Below the pieces are notes generated by a model. The model had not been told where the DNA came from. It made no database searches and saw nothing but the letters and a program-made list of their open reading frames with translations. Position numbers and translations under genes: made by a program. Below, piece after piece: positions 49,305 through 61,593 of a stretch of 64,000 nt of DNA. Every line of letters starts with the position of its first letter. Position 1 is the first letter of the stretch. Source of the DNA: Oasisia sp. SBJ-2009 (taxonomy: Eukaryota > Annelida > Polychaeta > Sabellida > Siboglinidae); the NCBI GenBank assembly GCA_964017155.1, contig OZ024861.1, positions 53,706,309-53,770,308 on the forward strand, written 5' to 3'.

Positions 49305-52300
49305 TGTTGCTATTATATAAGTATTTTTGCCAACATTTGATACTTGATTAAATTAATTCATTCAATTATAATCATCTTGCGCGTATATATGTTTTATAAA
49401 CAGCGCGTCTTGACAAACTTTTGAGGTCGAAAAGACAGCGCGAATTGTGCCAGTCGCAAGCGCAGAGGTGCGTGTTACTGCGCTGAGCATATGAAATGAG
49501 CGATAAACAGTTTGTTTATGCCGACCGCGCTGTCTTTTCGACCTCAAAAGTCTGCTAAGACGCGCTGTATATAAAACATAAATATGCGCAAGATGAATAT
49601 AATTGATTGAATTAACAAAATCAAGTATCAAATGTTGGGAAAAATACAGTTATAATACCAAAATTGAGGTGGGCCCGACTTGTACATCAATGCCTACACT
49701 TGCGGGCGCGCAACTTCACGCGCACTCTCTCATAAAAGCACGTATACTCTCAATTTGTTTTCAGTATTTCACTATTTGGCACTTATGTACAAGTCGGACC
49801 CACCTCAATGTTGCTATTATATCAGTATTTTTGCCAACATTTGATACTTGATTAAATTATTTCATTCAATTATAATCGTCTTGCGCGTATTTATGTTTTA
49901 TAAACAGCGCGTCTTGGCAAACTTTTGAGGTCGAAAGTACAGCACGATTTGTGCCAGTCGCAAGCGCAGCGGTGCATGTTACTGCAAGAGCGATAAACAG
50001 TTTGTTTATGCCGACCGCGCTGTCTTTTCGACCTCAAAAGTCTGCTAAGACGCGCTGTATATAAAACATAAATATGCGCAAGATGAATATAATTGATTGA
50101 ATTAACAAAATCAAGTATCAAATGTTGCCAAAAATACAGTTATAATACCAAAATTGAGGTGGGCCCGACTTGTACATAAGTGCCAACACTTGCGGACGCG
50201 TACCTTCACGCGCACTCTCTCATAAATAAAATCACGTATACTCTCAATTTGTTTTCAGTATTTCACTATTTGGCACTTATGTACAAGTCGGACCCACCTC
50301 AATGTTGCTATTATATCAGTATTTTTGCCAACATTTGATACTTGATTAAATTAATTCATTCAATTATAATCATCTTGCGCGTATTTATGTTTCATAAACA
50401 GCGCGTCTTGGCAAACTTTTGAGGTCGAAAGTACAGCACGATTTGTGCCAGTCGCAAGCGCAGCGGTGCATGTTACTGCGCTGAGCATATGAAATGAGCG
50501 ATAAACAGTTTGTTTATGCCGACCGCGCTGTCTTTTCGACCTCAAAAGTCTGCTAAGACGCGCTGTATATAAAACATAAATATGCGCAAGATGAATATAA
50601 TTGATTGAATTAACAAAATCAAGTATCAAATGTTGGCAAAAATACAGTTATAATACCAAAATTGAGGTGGGCCCGACTTGTACATAAGTGCCAACACTTG
50701 CGGACGCGTACCTTCACGCGCACTCTCTCATAAATAAAATCACGTATACTCTCAATTTGTTTTCAGTATTTCACTATTTGGCACTTACGTACAAGTCGGA
50801 CCCACCTCAATGTTGCTATTATATAAGTATTTTTGCCAACATTTGATACTTGATTAAATTAATTCATTCAATTATAATCATCTTGCGCGTATATATGTTT
50901 TATAAACAGCGCGTCTTGGCAAACGTTTGAGGTCGAAAAGACAGCGCGAATTGTGCCAGTCGCAAGCGCAGAGGTGCGTGTTACTGCGCTGTGCATACGA
51001 ACTGAGCGATAAACAGTTTGTTTATGCCGACCACGTATACTCTCAATTTGTTTTCAGTATTTCACTATTTGGCACTTATGTACAAGTCGGACCCACCTCA
51101 ATGTTGCTATTATATCAGTATTTTTGCCAACATTTGATACTTGATTACATTAATTCATTCAATTATAATCATCTTGCGCGTATTTATGTTTTATAAACAG
51201 CGCGTCTTGGCAAACTTTTGAGGTCGAAAAGACAGCGCGAATTGTGCCAGTCGCAAGCGAAGAGGTGCATGTTACTGCGCTGTGCATATGAAATGAGCGA
51301 TAAACAGTTTGTTTATGCCGACCACGCTGTCTTTTCGACCTCAAAAGTCTGCTAAGACGCGCTGTATATAAAACATTAATATGCGCAAGATGATTATAAT
51401 TGATTGAATTAACAAAATCAAGTATCAAATGTTGGCAAAGATAGAGTTATATTACCAAAATTGAGGTGGGCCCGACTTGTACATAAATGCCTACACTTGC
51501 GGGCGCGCAACTTCACGCGCACTCTCTCATAAAAGCACGTATACTCTCAATTTGTTTTCAGTATTTCACTATTTGGCACTTATGTACAAGTCGGACCCAC
51601 CTCAATGTTGCTATTATATAAGTATTTTTGCCAACATTTGATACTTGATTAAATTAATTAATTCAATTATAATCATCTTGCGCGTATATATGTTTTATAA
51701 ACAGCGCGTCTTGGCAAACTTTTGAGGTCGACAAGACAGCGCGAATTGTGCCAGTCGCAAGCGCAGAGGTGCGTGTTACTGCGCTGTGCATATGAAATGA
51801 GCGATAAACAGTTTGTTTATGCCGACCACGTATACTCTCAATTTGTTTTCAGTATTTCACTATTTGGCACTTATGTACAAGTCGGACCCACATCAATGTT
51901 GCTATTATATCAGTATTTTTGCCAAAATTTGATACTTGATTAAATTAATTCATTCAATTATAATCATCTTGCGCGTATTTATGTTTCATAAACAGCGCGT
52001 CTTGGCAAACTTTTGAGGTCGAAAGTACAGCACGATTTGTGCCAGTCGCAAGCGCAGCGGTGCATGTTACTGCAAGAGCGATAAACAGTTTGTTTATGCC
52101 GACCGCGCTGTCTTTTCGACCTCAAAAGTCTGCTAAGACGCGCTGTATATAAAACATAAATATGCGCAAGATGAATATAATTGATTGAATTAACAAAATC
52201 AAGTATCAAATGTTGCCAAAAATACAGTTATAATACCAAAATTGAGGTGGGCCCGACTTGTACATAAGTGCCAACACTTGCGGACGCGTACCTTCACGCG

Positions 52301-52898
52301 CACTCTCTCATAAATAAAATCACGTATACTCTCAATTTGTTTTCAGTATTTCACTATTTGGCACTTATGTACAAGTCGGACCCACCTCAATGTTGCTATT
52401 ATATCAGTATTTTTGCCAACATTTGATACTTGATTAAATTAATTCATTCAATTATAATCATCTTGCGCGTATTTATGTTTCATAAACAGCGCGTCTTGGC
52501 AAACTTTTGAGGTCGAAAGTACAGCACGATTTGTGCCAGTCGCAAGCGCAGCGGTGCATGTTACTGCGCTGAGCATATGAAATGAGCGATAAACAGTTTG
52601 TTTATGCCGACCGCGCTGTCTTTTCGACCTCAAAAGTCTGCTAAGACGCGCTGTATATAAAACATAAATATGCGCAAGATGAATATAATTGATTGAATTA
52701 ACAAAATCAAGTATCAAATGTTGGCAAAAATACAGTTATAATACCAAAATTGAGGTGGGCCCGACTTGTACATAAGTGCCAACACTTGCGGACGCGTACC
52801 TTCACGCGCACTCTCTCATAAATAAAATCACGTATACTCTCAATTTGTTTTCAGTATTTCACTATTTGGCACTTACGTACAAGTCGGACCCACCTCAA
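49305..52898. repeat. Transition block leading into the 2,102-bp repeat
   Basis: Units: D 49305, C 49809, A'' 50303, S' 50811, B''' 51102, S'' 51606, C 51897, A'' 52391. The S'-B'''-S''-x-A'' order is already the 2,102-bp pattern but with C in place of one A'' (2,088 bp, 14 bp less). The B''' unit at 51102 has private 'gattacattaattc'. The C unit at 51897 has a 'tgtttcataaac' left arm like A'', so it looks like a C/A'' recombinant. Confidence 0.86.
51606..51896. repeat. Short monomer subtype S'' ('gtcgacaag')
   Basis: This 291-bp unit shares the short-unit junction and is marked by 'gaggtcgacaagac' (which creates a GTCGAC palindrome), 'attaattaattc', and usually 'cccacatcaatg' and 'gccaaaatttg' at its end. 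Starts: 51606, 53694, 55796, 57898, 59492, 60287 and 62389. It always follows a B''' unit. The copies at 59492 and 62389 have 'caatttcttttcag' and a normal 'cccacctcaatg' end. Confidence 0.88.
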
Positions 52899-55000
52899 TG
52901 TTGCTATTATATAAGTATTTTTGCCAACATTTGATACTTGATTAAATTAATTCATTCAATTATAATCATCTTGCGCGTATATATGTTTTATAAACAGCGC
53001 GTCTTGGCAAACGTTTGAGGTCGAAAAGACAGCGCGAATTGTGCCAGTCGCAAGCGCAGAGGTGCGTGTTACTGCGCTGTGCATACGAACTGAGCGATAA
53101 ACAGTTTGTTTATGCCGACCACGTATACTCTCAATTTGTTTTCAGTATTTCACTATTTGGCACTTATGTACAAGTCGGACCCACCTCAATGTTGCTATTA
53201 TATCAGTATTTTTGCCAACATTTGATACTTGATTAAATTAATTCATTCAATTATAATCATCTTGCGCGTATTTATGTTTTATAAACAGCGCGTCTTGGCA
53301 AACTTTTGAGGTCGAAAAGACAGCGCGAATTGTGCCAGTCGCAAGCGAAGAGGTGCATGTTACTGCGCTGTGCATATGAAATGAGCGATAAACAGTTTGT
53401 TTATGCCGACCACGCTGTCTTTTCGACCTCAAAAGTCTGCTAAGACGCGCTGTATATAAAACATTAATATGCGCAAGATGATTATAATTGATTGAATTAA
53501 CAAAATCAAGTATCAAATGTTGGCAAAGATAGAGTTATATTACCAAAATTGAGGTGGGCCCGACTTGTACATAAATGCCTACACTTGCGGGCGCGCAACT
53601 TCACGCGCACTCTCTCATAAAAGCACGTATACTCTCAATTTGTTTTCAGTATTTCACTATTTGGCACTTATGTACAAGTCGGACCCACCTCAATGTTGCT
53701 ATTATATAAGTATTTTTGCCAACATTTGATACTTGATTAAATTAATTAATTCAATTATAATCATCTTGCGCGTATATATGTTTTATAAACAGCGCGTCTT
53801 GGCAAACTTTTGAGGTCGACAAGACAGCGCGAATTGTGCCAGTCGCAAGCGCAGAGGTGCGTGTTACTGCGCTGTGCATATGAAATGAGCGATAAACAGT
53901 TTGTTTATGCCGACCACGTATACTCTCAATTTGTTTTCAGTATTTCACTATTTGGCACTTATGTACAAGTCGGACCCACATCAATGTTGCTATTATATCA
54001 GTATTTTTGCCAAAATTTGATACTTGATTAAATTAATTCATTCAATTATAATCATCTTGCGCGTATTTATGTTTCATAAACAGCGCGTCTTGGCAAACTT
54101 TTGAGGTCGAAAGTACAGCACGATTTGTGCCAGTCGCAAGCGCAGCGGTGCATGTTACTGCGCTGAGCATATGAAATGAGCGATAAACAGTTTGTTTATG
54201 CCGACCGCGCTGTCTTTTCGACCTCAAAAGTCTGCTAAGACGCGCTGTATATAAAACATAAATATGCGCAAGATGAATATAATTGATTGAATTAACAAAA
54301 TCAAGTATCAAATGTTGCCAAAAATACAGTTATAATACCAAAATTGAGGTGGGCCCGACTTGTACATAAGTGCCAACACTTGCGGACGCGTACCTTCACG
54401 CGCACTCTCTCATAAATAAAATCACGTATACTCTCAATTTGTTTTCAGTATTTCACTATTTGGCACTTATGTACAAGTCGGACCCACCTCAATGTTGCTA
54501 TTATATCAGTATTTTTGCCAACATTTGATACTTGATTAAATTAATTCATTCAATTATAATCATCTTGCGCGTATTTATGTTTCATAAACAGCGCGTCTTG
54601 GCAAACTTTTGAGGTCGAAAGTACAGCACGATTTGTGCCAGTCGCAAGCGCAGCGGTGCATGTTACTGCGCTGAGCATATGAAATGAGCGATAAACAGTT
54701 TGTTTATGCCGACCGCGCTGTCTTTTCGACCTCAAAAGTCTGCTAAGACGCGCTGTATATAAAACATAAATATGCGCAAGATGAATATAATTGATTGAAT
54801 TAACAAAATCAAGTATCAAATGTTGGCAAAAATACAGTTATAATACCAAAATTGAGGTGGGCCCGACTTGTACATAAGTGCCAACACTTGCGGACGCGTA
54901 CCTTCACGCGCACTCTCTCATAAATAAAATCACGTATACTCTCAATTTGTTTTCAGTATTTCACTATTTGGCACTTACGTACAAGTCGGACCCACCTCAA
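52899..55000. repeat. 2,102-bp higher-order repeat, copy 1
   Basis: Units S' 52899, B''' 53190, S'' 53694, A'' 53985 and A'' 54493 sum to 2,102 bp. The second A'' ends in the marker 'cacttacgtacaag' and is followed by S' with 'caaacgtttgagg'. B''' has 'gcgaagagg', 'gatagagttatatt' and 'aaatgcctacac'. S'' has 'gtcgacaag'. Confidence 0.92.
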
Positions 55001-57102
55001 TGTTGCTATTATATAAGTATTTTTGCCAACATTTGATACTTGATTAAATTAATTCATTCAATTATAATCATCTTGCGCGTATATATGTTTTATAAACAGC
55101 GCGTCTTGGCAAACGTTTGAGGTCGAAAAGACAGCGCGAATTGTGCCAGTCGCAAGCGCAGAGGTGCGTGTTACTGCGCTGTGCATACGAACTGAGCGAT
55201 AAACAGTTTGTTTATGCCGACCACGTGTACTCTCAATTTGTTTTCAGTATTTCACTATTTGGCACTTATGTACAAGTCGGACCCACCTCAATGTTGCTAT
55301 TATATCAGTATTTTTGCCAACATTTGATACTTGATTAAATTAATTCATTCAATTATAATCATCTTGCGCGTATTTATGTTTTATAAACAGCGCGTCTTGG
55401 CAAACTTTTGCGGTCGAAAAGACAGCGCGAATTGTGCCAGTCGCAAGCGAAGAGGTGCATGTTACTGCGCTGTGCATATGAAATGAGCGATAAACAGTTT
55501 GTTTATGCCGACCACGCTGTCTTTTCGACCTCAAAAGTCTGCTAAGACGCGCTGTATATAAAACATTAATATGCGCAAGATGATTATAATTGATTGAATT
55601 AACAAAATCAAGTATCAAATGTTGGCAAAGATAGAGTTATATTACCAAAATTGAGGTGGGCCCGACTTGTACATAAATGCCTACACTTGCGGGCGCGCAA
55701 CTTCACGCGCACTCTCTCATAAAAGCACGTATACTCTCAATTTGTTTTCAGTATTTCACTATTTGGCACTTATGTACAAGTCGGACCCACCTCAATGTTG
55801 CTATTATATAAGTATTTTTGCCAACATTTGATACTTGATTAAATTAATTAATTCAATTATAATCATCTTGCGCGTATATATGTTTTATAAACAGCGCGTC
55901 TTGGCAAACTTTTGAGGTCGACAAGACAGCGCGAATTGTGCCAGTCGCAAGCGCAGAGGTGCGTGTTACTGCGCTGTGCATATGAAATGAGCGATAAACA
56001 GTTTGTTTATGCCGACCACGTATACTCTCAATTTGTTTTCAGTATTTCACTCTTTGGCACTTATGTACAAGTCGGACCCACATCAATGTTGCTATTATAT
56101 CAGTATTTTTGCCAAAATTTGATACTTGATTAAATTAATTCATTCAATTATAATCATCTTGCGCGTATTTATGTTTCATAAACAGCGCGTCTTGGCAAAC
56201 TTTTGAGGTCGAAAGTACAGCACGATTTGTGCCAGTCGCAAGCGCAGCGGTGCATGTTACTGCGCTGAGCATATGAAATGAGCGATAAACAGTTTGTTTA
56301 TGCCGACCGCGCTGTCTTTTCGACCTCAAAAGTCTGCTAAGACGCGCTGTATATAAAACATAAATATGCGCAAGATGAATATAATTGATTGAATTAACAA
56401 AATCAAGTATCAAATGTTGCCAAAAATACAGTTATAATACCAAAATTGAGGTGGGCCCGACTTGTACATAAGTGCCAACACTTGCGGACGCGTACCTTCA
56501 CGCGCACTCTCTCATAAATAAAATCACGTATACTCTCAATTTGTTTTCAGTATTTCACTATTTGGCACTTATGTACAAGTCGGACCCACCTCAATGTTGC
56601 TATTATATCAGTATTTTTGCCAACATTTGATACTTGATTAAATTAATTCATTCAATTATAATCATCTTGCGCGTATTTATGTTTCATAAACAGCGCGTCT
56701 TGGCAAACTTTTGAGGTCGAAAGTACAGCACGATTTGTGCCAGTCGCAAGCGCAGCGGTGCATGTTACTGCGCTGAGCATATGAAATGAGCGATAAACAG
56801 TTTGTTTATGCCGACCGCGCTGTCTTTTCGACCTCAAAAGTCTGCTAAGACGCGCTGTATATAAAACATAAATATGCGCAAGATGAATATAATTGATTGA
56901 ATTAACAAAATCAAGTATCAAATGTTGGCAAAAATACAGTTATAATACCAAAATTGAGGTGGGCCCGACTTGTACATAAGTGCCAACACTTGCGGACGCG
57001 TACCTTCACGCGCACTCTCTCATAAATAAAATCACGTATACTCTCAATTTGTTTTCAGTATTTCACTATTTGGCACTTACGTACAAGTCGGACCCACCTC
57101 AA
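55001..57102. repeat. 2,102-bp higher-order repeat, copy 2
   Basis: Units start at 55001, 55292, 55796, 56087 and 56595. Two changes absent from copy 1, 'ccacgtgtactc' in S' and 'ttttgcggtcg' in B''', are both present in the next copy. Copies 2 and 3 are therefore sisters. 'cactctttggc' in S'' is private to this copy. Confidence 0.92.
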
Positions 57103-58696
57103 TGTTGCTATTATATAAGTATTTTTGCCAACATTTGATACTTGATTAAATTAATTCATTCAATTATAATCATCTTGCGCGTATATATGTTTTATAAACA
57201 GCGCGTCTTGGCAAACGTTTGAGGTCGAAAAGACAGCGCGAATTGTGCCAGTCGCAAGCGCAGAGGTGCGTGTTACTGCGCTGTGCATACGAACTGAGCG
57301 ATAAACAGTTTGTTTATGCCGACCACGTGTACTCTCAATTTGTTTTCAGTATTTCACTATTTGGCACTTATGTACAAGTCGGACCCACCTCAATGTTGCT
57401 ATTATATCAGTATTTTTGCCAACATTTGATACTTGATTAAATTAATTCATTCAATTATAATCATCTTGCGCGTATTTATGTTTTATAAACAGCGCGTCTT
57501 GGCAAACTTTTGCGGTCGAAAAGACAGCGCGAATTGTGCCAGTCGCAAGCGAAGAGGTGCATGTTACTGCGCTGTGCATATGAAATGAGCGATAAACAGT
57601 TTGTTTATGCCGACCACGCTGTCTTTTCGACCTCAAAAGTCTGCTAAGACGCGCTGTATATAAAACATTAATATGCGCAAGATGATTATAATTGATTGAA
57701 TTAACAAAATCAAGTATCAAATGTTGGCAAAGATAGAGTTATATTACCAAAATTGAGGTGGGCCCGACTTGTACATAAATGCCTACACTTGCGGGCGCGC
57801 AACTTCACGCGCACTCTCTCATAAAAGCACGTATACTCTCAATTTGTTTTCAGTATTTCACTATTTGGCACTTATGTACAAGTCGGACCCACCTCAATGT
57901 TGCTATTATATAAGTATTTTTGCCAACATTTGATACTTGATTAAATTAATTAATTCAATTATAATCATCTTGCGCGTATATATGTTTTATAAACAGCGCG
58001 TCTTGGCAAACTTTTGAGGTCGACAAGACAGCGCGAATTGTGCCAGTCGCAAGCGCAGAGGTGCGTGTTACTGCGCTGTGCATATGAAATGAGCGATAAA
58101 CAGTTTGTTTATGCCGACCACGTATACTCTCAATTTGTTTTCAGTATTTCACTATTTGGCACTTATGTACAAGTCGGACCCACATCAATGTTGCTATTAC
58201 ATCAGTATTTTTGCCAAAATTTGATACTTGATTAAATTAATTCATTAAATTATAATCATCTTGCGCGTATTTATGTTTCATAAACAGCGCGTCTTGGCAA
58301 ACTTTTGAGGTCGAAAGTACAGCACGATTTGTGCCAGTCGCAAGCGCAGCGGTGCATGTTACTGCGCTGAGCATATGAAATGAGCGATAAACAGTTTGTT
58401 TATGCCGACCGCGCTGTCTTTTCGACCTCAAAAGTCTGCTAAGACGCGCTGTATATAAAACATAAATATGCGCAAGATGAATATAATTGATTGAATTAAC
58501 AAAATCAAGTATCAAATGTTGGCAAAAATACAGTTATAATACCAAAATTGAGGTGGGCCCGACTTGTACATAAGTGCCAACACTTGCGGACGCGTACCTT
58601 CACGCGCACTCTCTCATAAATAAAATCACGTATACTCTCAATTTGTTTTCAGTATTTCACTATTTGGCACTTACGTACAAGTCGGACCCACCTCAA
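57103..58696. repeat. 2,102-bp higher-order repeat, copy 3, one A'' missing
   Basis: Units are S' 57103, B''' 57394, S'' 57898 and A'' 58189. Only one A'' is present (2,102 - 508 = 1,594 bp). The surviving unit has the upstream A'' start ('gccaaaatttg' junction) and the downstream A'' end ('cacttacgtac'), as expected if the two A'' units fused by unequal exchange. It also has private 'ttcattaaattata' near its start. Confidence 0.9.
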
Positions 58697-61593
58697 TGTT
58701 GCTATTATATAAGTATTTTTGCCAACATTTGATACTTGATTAAATTAATTCATTCAATTATAATCATCTTGCGCGTATATATGTTTTATAAACAGCGCGT
58801 CTTGGCAAACGTTTGAGGTCGAAAAGACAGCGCGAATTGTGCCAGTCGCAAGCGCAGAGGTGCGTGTTACTGCGCTGTGCATACGAACTGAGCGATAAAC
58901 AGTTTGTTTATGCCGACCACGTATACTCTCAATTTGTTTTCAGTATTTCACTATTTGGCACTTATGTACAAGTCGGACCCACCTCAATGTTGCTATTATA
59001 TCAGTATTTTTGCCAACATTTGATACTTGATTAAATTAATTCATTCAATTATAATCATCTTGCGCGTATTTATGTTTTATAAACAGCGCGTCTTGGCAAA
59101 CTTTTGAGGTCGAAAAGACAGCGCGAATTGTGCCAGTCGCAAGCGAAGAGGTGCATGTTACTGCGCTGTGCATATGAAATGAGCGATAAACAGTTTGTTT
59201 ATGCCGACCACGCTGTCTTTTCGACCTCAAAAGTCTGCTAAGACGCGCTGTATATAAAACATTAATATGCGCAAGATGATTATAATTGATTGAATTAACA
59301 AAATCAAGTATCAAATGTTGGCAAAGATAGAGTTATATTACCAAAATTGAGGTGGGCCCGACTTGTACATAAATGCCTACACTTGCGGGCGCGCAACTTC
59401 ACGCGCACTCTCTCATAAAAGCACGTATACTCTCAATTTGTTTTCAGTATTTCACTATTTGGCACTTATGTACAAGTCGGACCCACCTCAATGTTGCTAT
59501 TATATAAGTATTTTTGCCAACATTTGATACTTGATTAAATTAATTAATTCAATTATAATCATCTTGCGCGTATATATGTTTTATAAACAGCGCGTCTTGG
59601 CAAACTTTTGAGGTCGACAAGACAGCGCGAATTGTGCCAGTCGCAAGCGCAGAGGTGCTTGTTACTGCGCTGTGCATATGAAATGAGCGATAAACAGTTT
59701 GTTGATGCCGACCACGTATACTCTCAATTTCTTTTCAGTATTTCACTATTTGGCACTTATGTACAAGTCGGACCCACCTCAATGTTGCTATTATATCAGT
59801 ATTTTTGCCAACATTTGATACTTGATTAAATTAATTCATTCAATTATAATCATCTTGCGCGTATTTATGTTTTATAAACAGCGCGTCTTGGCAAACTTTT
59901 GAGGTCGAAAAGACAGCGCGAATTGTGCCAGTCGCAAGCGAAGAGGTGCATGTTACTGCGCTGTGCATATGAAATGAGCGATAAACAGTTTGTTTATGCC
60001 GACCACGCTGTCTTTTCGACCTCAAAAGTCTGCTAAGACGCGCTGTATATAAAACATTAATATGCGCAAGATGATTATAATTGATTGAATTAACAAAATC
60101 AAGTATCAAATGTTGGCAAAGATAGAGTTATATTACCAAAATTGAGGTGGGCCCGACTTGTACATAAATGCCTACACTTGCGGGCGCGCAACTTCACGCG
60201 CACTCTCTCATAAAAGCACGTATACTCTCAATTTGTTTTCAGTATTTCACTATTTGGCACTTATGTACAAGTCGGACCCACCTCAATGTTGCTATTATAT
60301 AAGTATTTTTGCCAACATTTGATACTTGATTAAATTAATTAATTCAATTATAATCATCTTGCGCGTATATATGTTTTATAAACAGCGCGTCTTGGCAAAC
60401 TTTTGAGGTCGACAAGACAGCGCGAATTGTGCCAGTCGCAAGCGCAGAGGTGCGTGTTACTGCGCTGTGCATATGAAATGAGCGATAAACAGTTTGTTTA
60501 TGCCGACCACGTATACTCTCAATTTGTTTTCAGTATTTCACTATTTGGCACTTATGTACAAGTCGGACCCACATCAATGTTGCTATTATATCAGTATTTT
60601 TGCCAAAATTTGATACTTGATTAAATTAATTCATTCAATTATAATCATCTTGCGCGTATTTATGTTTCATAAACAGCGCGTCTTGGCAAACTTTTGAGGT
60701 CGAAAGTACAGCACGATTTGTGCCAGTCGCAAGCGCAGCGGTGCATGTTACTGCGCTGAGCATATGAAATGAGCGATAAACAGTTTGTTTATGCCGACCG
60801 CGCTGTCTTTTCGACCTCAAAAGTCTGCTAAGACGCGCTGTATATAAAACATAAATATGCGCAAGATGAATATAATTGATTGAATTAACAAAATCAAGTA
60901 TCAAATGTTGCCAAAAATACAGTTATAATACCAAAATTGAGGTGGGCCCGACTTGTACATAAGTGCCAACACTTGCGGACGCGTACCTTCACGCGCACTC
61001 TCTCATAAATAAAATCACGTATACTCTCAATTTGTTTTCAGTATTTCACTATTTGGCACTTATGTACAAGTCGGACCCACCTCAATGTTGCTATTATATC
61101 AGTATTTTTGCCAACATTTGATACTTGATTAAATTAATTCATTCAATTATAATCATCTTGCGCGTATTTATGTTTCATAAACAGCGCGTCTTGGCAAACT
61201 TTTGAGGTCGAAAGTACAGCACGATTTGTGCCAGTCGCAAGCGCAGCGGTGCATGTTACTGCGCTGAGCATATGAAATGAGCGATAAACAGTTTGTTTAT
61301 GCCGACCGCGCTGTCTTTTCGACCTCAAAAGTCTGCTAAGACGCGCTGTATATAAAACATAAATATGCGCAAGATGAATATAATTGATTGAATTAACAAA
61401 ATCAAGTATCAAATGTTGGCAAAAATACAGTTATAATACCAAAATTGAGGTGGGCCCGACTTGTACATAAGTGCCAACACTTGCGGACGCGTACCTTCAC
61501 GCGCACTCTCTCATAAATAAAATCACGTATACTCTCAATTTGTTTTCAGTATTTCACTATTTGGCACTTACGTACAAGTCGGACCCACCTCAA
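58697..61593. repeat. 2,102-bp higher-order repeat, copy 4, expanded by B'''-S''
   Basis: Units: S' 58697, B''' 58988, S'' 59492, B''' 59783, S'' 60287, A'' 60578, A'' 61086. An extra B'''-S'' pair (795 bp) is present (2,102 + 795 = 2,897 bp). The first S'' has 'gtgcttgttac' and 'gttgatgccg', private changes absent from the second. Confidence 0.9.
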
